Part shown: piece by piece, positions 35,060 to 41,715 of the stretch
How positions within the stretch are numbered: the first letter of the stretch is position 1
Layout of the letters: every line of letters starts with the position of its first letter
From: Fibrobacter sp.
Lineage (GTDB): Bacteria > Fibrobacterota > Fibrobacteria > Fibrobacterales > Fibrobacteraceae
Reading direction: 5' to 3'
NCBI GenBank assembly: GCA_017550445.1
Contig: JAFZOV010000144.1
Span: 1-48,092, forward strand
DNA: 48,092 nt
Notes under the pieces: model-generated
Told to the model about the DNA's origin: nothing
The model's input: only the letters and a program-made list of their open reading frames with translations
The model's database searches: none
Made by a program: the position numbers and the translations under genes

Positions 35060-36391
35060 TTACTGGGCAATTTTCAAAAAATCTTCAAAGTAGCGCGGAT
35101 AGGTCTTGTTGATGCAGGCGGGGTCCATAATCTTGATGGGGACGCCGCCCAAGGCCACCAGGCTAAAGCACATGGCCATGCGGTGGTCGTTGTAGGTCTC
35201 GATAGTCGCGGGCTGCAACTGAGCCGGCGGAGTAATCGTAATGGAATCGGTTGATTCGCGGACTTCGGCGCCCACCTTGCGCAGTTCAGCCGCCATGGCC
35301 GCGATGCGGTCGGTTTCTTTAACGCGCCAGCTGGCAATACCCGAAATGGTCATGGGGGCATCTGCAAACAGGGCGAGCACGGCAACAGTCATGGCTGCAT
35401 CGGGAATTTCAATAGCATTGAATTCGCCGAGGCTCTTAAGCTTGCCCTGAGGGCCTTCACATTCGACCCAATCGGGGCCCATAGTCACAGTCGCACCCAT
35501 TTTCTTAAGCACGTCCACAAACGCAATGTCGCCCTGACGGCAATCTGTACCTACGCCAAGCACGCGGACCTTGCCGCCGGCAATGGCCGCTGCGGCAAGC
35601 GGATAGCTGGCAGAGCTAGCATCGCCTTCGACCATGTAGTCGCCCGGAGACTTATAAACGCCCTTGGGCACAAAGAAGTCCACCAAGTCAGCATGCTTGA
35701 CTTCGATGCCAAAATGCTTCATGACATCGAGCGTCAAAAGAATGTACGGAGCAGAAATCAGTTCGCCTTCCACATGAATGTGCAGCGGAGATTCTGCATA
35801 CGGAGCACAAATCAAAAGTGCCGTGAGGTACTGGCTAGAAATATTGCCGCGCACCGTGACAGAACCGCCCTTAAGACCGTGGGCGTTAATGCATACCGGC
35901 GGGAACCCGTCCGTTTCCATATAGTCAATATCAGCACCCAGCATGCGGAGCGCATCAACCAAGTCGCGGATGGGGCGTTCCTTCATGCGTTCTTCGCCGC
36001 TCAAATGGAATACGCCGCGACCGAGAGCAAGGGCTGCACACAAAGACCTCATGGCCGTACCGGCGTTACCCAAATAAAGGCCCGCAACATAGTTGTCGTT
36101 TTCCACCAAAACAGAAGGAGCATCGATAGGAGCGCCGTTGCCTTCAATAACGGCCTCGGTAAAGTCTTCGGTCATATCGGCCTTGACTCCAAGCGCCTTG
36201 AGAGCCTCACCCATGTAGCGGGTATCATCGCTCTTTAACAAGTTGTGCAAGCGGGTTGTTCCATCGGCTAAGGCAGACACCAAAAGCACACGGTTGGTAA
36301 TACTCTTGGAACCCGGGACGCGAAGTTCACCGTTATAAGACGACAAAGCAGGAATCTGAATATGACTAGGGCGAAAAAAAGGTGTATCCAT
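35060..36391 (-). CDS. aroA: 3-phosphoshikimate 1-carboxyvinyltransferase
   Basis: EPSP synthase of the shikimate pathway. It is 443 residues. N-terminal substrate motif VPGSKSITNRVLLVSALADG; LYLGNAGTAMRSLCA, the PEP-site signature; SSQYLTALLICAPY; EGDASSASYPLAAA; and C-terminal YNDHRMAMCFSLVAL. All catalytic positions look intact. No ribosome site stands before ATG at 36391; TATAAA lies 9 nt upstream, so it may be leaderless. It heads a probable operon with the solute-binding and PBP4 genes and is divergent from the thioesterase gene. Confidence 0.96.
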   Translation of the reverse strand: MDTPFFRPSHIQIPALSSYNGELRVPGSKSITNRVLLVSALADGTTRLHNLLKSDDTRYMGEALKALGVKADMTEDFTEAVIEGNGAPIDAPSVLVENDNYVAGLYLGNAGTAMRSLCAALALGRGVFHLSGEERMKERPIRDLVDALRMLGADIDYMETDGFPPVCINAHGLKGGSVTVRGNISSQYLTALLICAPYAESPLHIHVEGELISAPYILLTLDVMKHFGIEVKHADLVDFFVPKGVYKSPGDYMVEGDASSASYPLAAAAIAGGKVRVLGVGTDCRQGDIAFVDVLKKMGATVTMGPDWVECEGPQGKLKSLGEFNAIEIPDAAMTVAVLALFADAPMTISGIASWRVKETDRIAAMAAELRKVGAEVRESTDSITITPPAQLQPATIETYNDHRMAMCFSLVALGGVPIKIMDPACINKTYPRYFEDFLKIAQ

Positions 36392-36400
36392 ATTTGTAAA

Positions 36401-36406
36401 TTTATA
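36401..36406 (-). promoter_or_regulatory. Putative -10 of aroA
   Basis: TATAAA on the minus strand, 9 nt before the aroA ATG. The 49-bp divergent gap also carries a CATATTTG element (36389-36396) on the plus strand that may serve the thioesterase gene, so the two promoters overlap. Confidence 0.4.
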
Positions 36407-36440
36407 AATTAAAAAAGCAAATAGACAAATGGAGCGTTAA

Positions 36441-37202
36441 ATGATGAGCGAAATCACAGACCTCAAATTCACCGTCCGTTTTTCGGACTGTGACGAGTAC
36501 GGCAGGCTTAAACTGTCGCGCCTGTTCCAGTTCATGGAAGAAGCCGCTATTGCCGACGCCGAACGGAACGGATTTGGCCTGTGGCAAATGATGAAGGCGG
36601 GCTACACCTCGGCCATTACGCGCATGAAGGTCCGCATCAACCACACCCCGCTCATGGGAGAATCCCTCAGCGTTTCTACTTGGATCAAGGAAATCTACAA
36701 AGACAAAGTCGTCCTCAAAGACTACGCCGTTGTCGATAGCCAAGGCAACGCCCTTGCCGAAGGTACTTCGTCCTGGATTCTAGTGAATCTGAAGACCGGC
36801 TACGCCGAGCCCCCCTCGAACAGCCCATTTCCCTTCCCTGTCCAGCTCGAAAAGAGTGCGCTCCCCGAGATGTTGCAAGTTCTGCCCATGGGCGAAGACC
36901 CGCAATTAGTTTATACAGAACACGCCCGCAATAGCGACCTGGACTTGAACCACCATGTAAACCACTGTCGCTACGTGGAATGGATTCTGGATTGCTTGAG
37001 CAGAGAAGAAATCAAGGAACGGGGCATCCGTTCGTTGCAGCTGAATTTTGTGAACCAAGTGCCGCTCGGCGCAAACGTGAACATTATCCGATTCAAGGAT
37101 ACCAACCACCACGCCGTATTCTTCGGCATGAACGCCGACATGGAAAAGAGCCCCACCACGAACCGCTGCCATTTCCAGGCCCGCGTGGGTTTCATGGAAT
37201 AG
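36441..37202 (+). CDS. Acyl-ACP thioesterase
   Basis: Releases free fatty acids from acyl-ACP. It is 253 residues with two tandem hotdog domains (FatA/FatB family). First domain: RFSDCDEYGRLKLSRLFQFM...GLWQMMKAGYTSAITRM. Second domain: TEHARNSDLDLNHHVNHCRY, which contains the catalytic Asp/Asn/His region. GGAG lies 6 nt before ATG at 36441; a second ATG follows at once. Its 3' end overlaps the convergent metallo-beta-lactamase gene by 11 nt. It is distant from the fab cluster. Confidence 0.93.
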   Translation: MMSEITDLKFTVRFSDCDEYGRLKLSRLFQFMEEAAIADAERNGFGLWQMMKAGYTSAITRMKVRINHTPLMGESLSVSTWIKEIYKDKVVLKDYAVVDSQGNALAEGTSSWILVNLKTGYAEPPSNSPFPFPVQLEKSALPEMLQVLPMGEDPQLVYTEHARNSDLDLNHHVNHCRYVEWILDCLSREEIKERGIRSLQLNFVNQVPLGANVNIIRFKDTNHHAVFFGMNADMEKSPTTNRCHFQARVGFME

Positions 37203-38121
37203 CTTCAGGGGCAACCAGCCCGACGCCGGGCCACATTTCGAAACCGAAGCTGCCGTGCAAATCGGTGCGGTACACCGCTGCAGAGTCCCCCGTTACAAAA
37301 CGGAGCTTGCTTAGCACCTCTTCTTTGGGGTGGCCGTAGCGATTGTTTTTGCCGACCCCGATGGCGGCATACCTGGGGGACACTTGCGCCAGGAACTTCA
37401 AGGTGCTGCTGCCCGCCGAGCCGTGATGCCCCACCTGCAAAAGATCCGCCGACAAGTCGTGGGAAAGTTCCATCAGGCGGTTTTCGCCCACGGAATCCAA
37501 ATCGCCCATCAACAAAAACGAACTTTCGCGCCCTGCCAGCGGCCCCGTCATAGCCCCCATTAGCACCACGCTGGCCCGATTTTCGCCAAAACGCCCATAA
37601 CTGACGGGCCACAGGCATTCCAGCCTGAAATTCTCCGCAAAAAACACCGTGTCGCCGCGGACCAGTGTATCCACCGGAATCTTGTACCGCCGCGCCACCG
37701 TGAAAACGCTATCGCCCACAAAGCCCACCGCGGTGTCCGCCCCCACCAGCAGGCGCCCCACCTTGAGCCGACCCGACTTCAGGGCCGCCCCCATTTCCAT
37801 AAAGGCACCGCCGTGGTCCCGGTGAAAATGGCTCACCAGCACCCAGTCGAGCGACTTGACGCCCCTCGCCGCAAGGGAATCCACCAGTCCGGCGGAGTCG
37901 GGTCCCGTGTCGTACAGGGCATACCGTCCCCCGTTTTCCAGCAGCACGGCAAGCCCCTGCCCCACATCCAGAAACGTGATCCGTACCGGTTCCGGGCCCC
38001 CACTCCAACCGGAATCGTAAGTGCAGGCCGACAGAAGCAGGCCAAACAAGGCGCTCCAAAGGGCCCCGCAAAGCAAAATCCACAGGAAAATGCAGCGGTT
38101 CGATTTTCTTGTAACGGGCAT
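37192..38121 (-). CDS. ComEC-like metallo-beta-lactamase lipoprotein
   Basis: 309 residues from ATG at 38121 (AAGGA 9 nt upstream); the longer frame to 38313 crosses a dispersed repeat and is rejected. N-terminal signal LWILLCGALWSALFGLLLSAC with lipobox Cys, so membrane-bound outside the cytoplasm. The domain resembles the C-terminal hydrolase of ComEC: RITFLDVGQGLAVLLENGG, metal motif SHFHRDHGG, FLLMGDLDS, LQVGHHGSAGSS and GVGKNNRYGHP. No transmembrane competence channel is attached, so this is the stand-alone form. It may hydrolyse nucleic acid or nucleotides; its substrate is unknown. Confidence 0.88.
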   Translation of the reverse strand: MPVTRKSNRCIFLWILLCGALWSALFGLLLSACTYDSGWSGGPEPVRITFLDVGQGLAVLLENGGRYALYDTGPDSAGLVDSLAARGVKSLDWVLVSHFHRDHGGAFMEMGAALKSGRLKVGRLLVGADTAVGFVGDSVFTVARRYKIPVDTLVRGDTVFFAENFRLECLWPVSYGRFGENRASVVLMGAMTGPLAGRESSFLLMGDLDSVGENRLMELSHDLSADLLQVGHHGSAGSSTLKFLAQVSPRYAAIGVGKNNRYGHPKEEVLSKLRFVTGDSAAVYRTDLHGSFGFEMWPGVGLVAPEAIP

Positions 38122-38200
38122 ATAACAGCATCCTTTTTTTGAAAGGTTCCTCTTATATACACGCCAAAATCCACAAAACAGGGCTTTTTTAACAGTTTTT

Positions 38201-38235
38201 GGATTGCCACGTCGCGTTCGCTCCTCGCAATGACG
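38201..38235. repeat. Dispersed repeat of the GTCATTGCGAGGAGCG type
   Basis: On the minus strand it reads GTCATTGCGAGGAGCGAACG then CGACGTGGCAATCC. ATTGC/GCAAT ends can pair. This is a form of a palindromic repeat found dispersed in many unrelated bacterial genomes. It lies between divergent genes. Confidence 0.75.
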
Positions 38236-38275
38236 TTCTTTTTTGCTATCTTTACGTCTAACACTCGAGGTTTTT

Positions 38276-38641
38276 ATGCAATTACCTAAGTACAAAAAGA
38301 AAAAGCGCATCAAGTTAAAAGTCTGTCAGGAACCCGGCTGCGGCCGCGAATTCTGGGGCCACCCGATCGCCAAGTACTGCGAATTGCACCGCGACATCAA
38401 GCAGCGCCAGAAGCAGAAGAAGGATGTGGACAACATCGAGTCCAAGAACATCATCTTCCGCCACAACTACACCGAGTCCATGGACCTCACCTTCAAGTGC
38501 TGTCTCGAAGGCTGCAACGAGCTGTTCACTATCCGCGTGTTCCCCAAGCAGTACATTTACCCCCGTTTCTGCGAAGAACACCGCAACGATTTTAAGCGCG
38601 CAAACTACCTGCGCATCATCTCCAAGATGAAAAACGACTAA
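38276..38641 (+). CDS. Double zinc-knuckle-like basic protein
   Basis: 121 residues, basic. ATG at 38276 has GAGG upstream; the earlier start at 38243 overlaps the repeat/promoter region. Two similar modules are present: CQEPGCGREFWGHPIAKYC-ELH (about 17-40) and a second CCLEGCNELFTIRVFP...RFCEEH (about 79-107). Each has the pattern CxxxxC...CxxH and could bind one zinc ion. Between them is a Lys/Gln-rich helix. No named family was recognised; nucleic-acid binding is plausible from charge and zinc-like motifs. A terminator follows. Confidence 0.75.
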   Translation: MQLPKYKKKKRIKLKVCQEPGCGREFWGHPIAKYCELHRDIKQRQKQKKDVDNIESKNIIFRHNYTESMDLTFKCCLEGCNELFTIRVFPKQYIYPRFCEEHRNDFKRANYLRIISKMKND

Positions 38642-38671
38642 AAATCGGGCTTTTTCGTAAAAAATTGGACC

Positions 38672-38703
38672 GCCACCCTTGAAAATCGGGGTGGCTTTTT
38701 TAT
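38672..38703 (+). terminator. Terminator of zinc-knuckle gene
   Basis: GCCACCC and GGGTGGC pair across a 9-nt loop (38672-38695), followed by TTTTTT. It overlaps the promoter of tRNA-His. Confidence 0.88.
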
Positions 38704-38706
38704 ATT
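38679..38706 (+). promoter_or_regulatory. Promoter of tRNA-His
   Basis: TTGAAA (38679-38684), 16-nt spacer, TATATT (38701-38706, within TATATTTG). It lies 15 nt before the tRNA. The -35 is in the loop of the preceding terminator. Confidence 0.65.
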
Positions 38707-38721
38707 TGGGCTCACAATCAT

Positions 38722-38796
38722 GGTGGGTGTAGCTCAATTGGTTAGAGTCCCAGATTGTGATTCTGGATGTTGTCGGTTCGAGTCCGGTCACCCACC
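38722..38796 (+). tRNA. tRNA-His (GTG)
   Basis: Acceptor stem GTGGGTG/CACCCAC, D arm GCTC...GAGT, anticodon arm CCAGA-TTGTGAT-TCTGG with anticodon GTG, T arm with TTCGAGT loop. The extra G at -1 typical for tRNA-His is encoded (38722) and faces C73. CCA is not encoded. Confidence 0.96.
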
Positions 38797-38800
38797 CTTA

Positions 38801-38833
38801 AAAAAGACCTCGCATTCGCGGGGTCTTTTTTTT
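38801..38833. terminator. Bidirectional terminator after tRNA-His
   Basis: GACCTCGC and GCGGGGTC pair around ATTC with an A-run before and eight T after. It ends tRNA-His transcription and also the convergent lipoprotein operon. Confidence 0.9.
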
Positions 38834-38860
38834 GTTCTTATGGAGGAAACAAAAGCGTTT

Positions 38861-40438
38861 TTAATCGTCTTCTTTTTTCGCGGGAATGTAGGGCTTATCA
38901 AGCGAATTGAGCTTGACATAGACTTCTACATAAGCCGTACGCTCTTCAACATCCGGGGCCACCCCAATGGTATATCGAATCGCATATCCCGCAACAGCAC
39001 GAATCTTATCCGAATCAAACTCATACGCCTCCCCAACACAAATGGTATCAAGCCAGATTTCATAATGAACGTTCGGATATCGAGGATCGTCCCACTCATC
39101 GCCATCCCATATTCTAGTATCATGTATCAACACGCTTCGTCCTTTATAAAGATCATCGACACCATACTCTGCTTTAAAGGCGTCCTCATCCATCAAATAT
39201 TCGTCAGCATTCGTTTCTTTATCATCTCGATAAACACCCTGACAACATTCTTTATACAAAGTTTCAGGAGTTTTCTCTTCAAGAACATAATGGTAAATCA
39301 GGTCGTGTAAATCCTGCCATTCCTTCGTATGGCCGGGCGTTTTCGAGGATGATTCATCCTTTTCAGGATCATAGAACGCTTCGGCATAGGCTTCTACATA
39401 TTTTTCAAATTCGGGAACCGATTCCGTGTATTCCCATCCGGCAATATTTTTGCGAATTGTTTCCAATTGGCCGTTTTCTTTAGCTGCATGAGCCCAATTG
39501 GCAATTTTTGTTTTCATTTCAGCATTCCACTCGCCCGTTTTGACATAAGATTTACTTAACGAGTCTACATTATAAGTAAGATGCGCATTCTTTTCGGATT
39601 CCGTCTGCGCCGTCAGGAGCACACTCGCCGCCAAAAGGGCTGCGTTGCCTTCCCCAGGTTTAAGGATATCCAGGTCTGCAAAATCACCGACATCTTCTTT
39701 AATGTCAAACAGCGCAAGGATTTCTTTTTTCGCCAGAGCCTTTGCTTCCGCCACAGGCATTTTCTTTTCTTCCACAAGATACATTATGCGGTCGTATTCA
39801 AGCTGCGTAAACACGTTGATATTCACGGTACTGCGATTTTCCAAATTAACAAAGGCGTGCAGCAATACTTCTTTCTTCGACTTTGCCCCAGTATGTTCAT
39901 CTAGATAATAACCCTTCACTTCGATTTTAGCGCACGAAGAAGCCATGTTAAGATTTTCAACATTGTACACTCCGTTTTCCATATCAATACGAGCATTCCA
40001 AAACTTTTCGTCACCACTCGTTCTTCTTAATGTTTCGCAATTAACTTCTCCCACCCAAACCGAACCTTCAACGAACGGGCCCTTCTGAGCAACGCCACTC
40101 AACGCCTTATTCTCGACCGCATATTCCTTGGAATCTTCAGAACTCGAAGAAACAGCCTTTTCAGAGTCAGAGGATTCTGCCTTTTCGGAACTTGAAGATT
40201 CGATTTTTTCGCTCTTTTCGGAGCTAGAGGACTTAGCCTTCTTGTCTTTTTCAGAGCTCGAAGAAACCTCAATTTCTTCGTTGTCGCCGGATTCCACGAC
40301 TTCGGAGAGTTCTTCTGCATCGCCCCCCGTTACGCTGCCGTTGTCGCCAGAACAGCCCGTCACCAGAGCCGTGCAGAAGTACATCGCCGATACAGACAAC
40401 AGGCCCGCACCAAGCACCTCATACCATTTGTTTTTCAT
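38861..40438 (-). CDS. Surface lipoprotein with GVAQKGPF domain
   Basis: 525 residues. Signal MKNKWYEVLGAGLL... ends in the lipobox LVTGC (Cys 29). A Ser/Glu/Lys-rich linker (about 30-110) follows. Then comes a domain beginning SGVAQKGPFVEGSVWVG (about 115-345) that is shared with the genes at 41716 and 46305; related modules occur in Bacteroidetes lipoproteins. The C-terminal ~170 residues (HTKEWQDLHDLIYHYVLEE...DEDAFKAEYGV...WDGDEWDD) are homologous to the C-terminus of the gene at 40466. It lies 27 nt downstream of that gene and shares its first ~55 residues, so the two are tandem duplicates. Function unknown; probably outer membrane. Confidence 0.83.
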   Translation of the reverse strand: MKNKWYEVLGAGLLSVSAMYFCTALVTGCSGDNGSVTGGDAEELSEVVESGDNEEIEVSSSSEKDKKAKSSSSEKSEKIESSSSEKAESSDSEKAVSSSSEDSKEYAVENKALSGVAQKGPFVEGSVWVGEVNCETLRRTSGDEKFWNARIDMENGVYNVENLNMASSCAKIEVKGYYLDEHTGAKSKKEVLLHAFVNLENRSTVNINVFTQLEYDRIMYLVEEKKMPVAEAKALAKKEILALFDIKEDVGDFADLDILKPGEGNAALLAASVLLTAQTESEKNAHLTYNVDSLSKSYVKTGEWNAEMKTKIANWAHAAKENGQLETIRKNIAGWEYTESVPEFEKYVEAYAEAFYDPEKDESSSKTPGHTKEWQDLHDLIYHYVLEEKTPETLYKECCQGVYRDDKETNADEYLMDEDAFKAEYGVDDLYKGRSVLIHDTRIWDGDEWDDPRYPNVHYEIWLDTICVGEAYEFDSDKIRAVAGYAIRYTIGVAPDVEERTAYVEVYVKLNSLDKPYIPAKKEDD

Positions 40439-40465
40439 TTTTCTTCCTTCCTTTTGAAAAAAATC

Positions 40466-41461
40466 CTAATCTACCCGCATGTACATTACGGGGACATCAA
40501 GCGTGAAGCCATGTTCGGTATTCGGATCAGAATCCAAATAGTAGCTCACCCTATACACAGCATGCACATAAATACGACCATTGCTCCAAGCGCTCAGCAC
40601 CGTATCCAGAACCACAGAAGACTCACCATCTTCAATCGGATTCCAGCCATCCCATTCGCTTCCGTCCCAAAGAATGCCCGCATCCGTAAGCTTATGCATC
40701 ACGTCTTCATTACCATTATAAGCGGCATGAAATTCAGATTCATCCATAGAGCAATCTTCGACTTCGGAGTCCCATTTGCAGCGGGTAATAAACGAATAAC
40801 CTTTATCTTCTAATTTTTGCAAAGCATTCGCATCTCGCCTAGATTCTTCCGCAATGAAATAAGATACGGTATCGCGAAGCCTGTACCATTCTCTTGTATG
40901 TCGCGCAACTTTTTTATCAACATCCGGTTCCACGTTTTCGTTCGGTGCTGTATTGTCCTTCGGTTCCACGTTTTCACCAGGTTCAGTTTCGTTGTTAGGC
41001 TCTTTGGGTTCGGCCGATTCTTCAGATTCCGCATTATCCGGTTTTGCTAATTCCTCGGGTTCGGCGGATTCCTCGCCTTCGGGAGTCGTCAATTTTTCTT
41101 GTGCGTCAACAGATTCTTCTTCAGATTCGACCGGTTCCTTCTTTTCGGAATTAGCGGATTCACCGTCTTCAGTTTTTGAAGATTCTTCCGCTTTCGAAGA
41201 TTCCTTGTCTTCCGATTCTTTTTCATCCGAAGACTTTTCGGCCTTCGAGTCTTTTTCGGTCTTCGAAATTTCTTCGACGTCCGACGATTCAACTTCTTCG
41301 TTGTCGCCGGATTCCACGACTTCGGAGTTTTCGGCTACATCGCCCCCTGTTACGCTGCTGTTGTCGCCGGAGCATCCAGTCACCACTAGAGCCGTGCACA
41401 GGTACATCGCCGTAACAGACAGCAGGCCTGCACCCAGAACTTCATACCATTTATTTTTCAT
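40466..41461 (-). CDS. Surface lipoprotein, paralogue lacking middle domain
   Basis: 331 residues. Nearly the same signal region as the gene at 38861 (MKNKWYEVLGAGLLSVTAMY, lipobox Cys 30). Residues about 31-180 are extremely rich in Glu, Ser, Lys and Pro (EPEELAKPDNAESEESAEP style). The C-terminal domain (HTREWYRLRDTVSYFIAEES...DESEFHAAYNGN...WDGSEWDGW) is homologous to that of the 38861 protein. The GVAQKGPF domain is absent. GGAAG precedes ATG. It is the first gene of a two-gene operon whose promoter region resembles that of the TIGR02147 gene at 44018. Confidence 0.82.
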   Translation of the reverse strand: MKNKWYEVLGAGLLSVTAMYLCTALVVTGCSGDNSSVTGGDVAENSEVVESGDNEEVESSDVEEISKTEKDSKAEKSSDEKESEDKESSKAEESSKTEDGESANSEKKEPVESEEESVDAQEKLTTPEGEESAEPEELAKPDNAESEESAEPKEPNNETEPGENVEPKDNTAPNENVEPDVDKKVARHTREWYRLRDTVSYFIAEESRRDANALQKLEDKGYSFITRCKWDSEVEDCSMDESEFHAAYNGNEDVMHKLTDAGILWDGSEWDGWNPIEDGESSVVLDTVLSAWSNGRIYVHAVYRVSYYLDSDPNTEHGFTLDVPVMYMRVD

Positions 41462-41506
41462 TTTTTCTTCCTTCTTTGTTGGAGTGTTTTTGCATCCCTC
41501 ACACCT

Positions 41507-41635
41507 ACAAATATAGGCTTTTTAAACAATTTAGAACACAAAATCATCATTTTTCTTTAAATTTTACCATTTTCAATGTTTTTATAAAATTTTAAGCAAT
41601 TTGGAATACAAAAGTTGTATTCTTGGAATACAGAG
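41507..41635 (-). promoter_or_regulatory. Promoter/operator of lipoprotein operon, shared type
   Basis: Aligns over its full length with 44886..45013. TATATTTG (41514-41507 region) is the -10. Upstream, a 17-bp palindrome TGTATTC-CAA-GAATACA lies at 41632-41616, another TGTATTC at 41610-41604 and TGTGTTC at 41540-41534. A conserved AATGGTAAAATTT block lies between. The half-site order and spacing (70 and 12 nt) nearly match the other copy (71 and 10 nt). Confidence 0.7.
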
Positions 41636-41644
41636 TCTAAGCCA

Positions 41645-41700
41645 CTCCGATCCATACGAAAAAGGCCCCGCATTAGCGGGGGCTTTTTCGTAGGTCGGAG
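41645..41700 (-). terminator. Large terminator of 41716 gene
   Basis: A 56-nt hairpin: CTCCGA/TCGGAG at the base and TACGAAAAAG...CTTTTTCGTA around CCCCGC-ATTA-GCGGGG at the top. On the minus strand the core GC stem is followed by CTTTTTCG. It insulates the next operon. Confidence 0.8.
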
Positions 41701-41715
41701 CGTTTTTTGACCTAA

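Noticed and set aside
38122..38313. 64-residue extension of the metallo-beta-lactamase lipoprotein
   Set aside because: Crosses the dispersed repeat at 38201; ATG 38121 has a ribosome site and is directly followed by the signal sequence.
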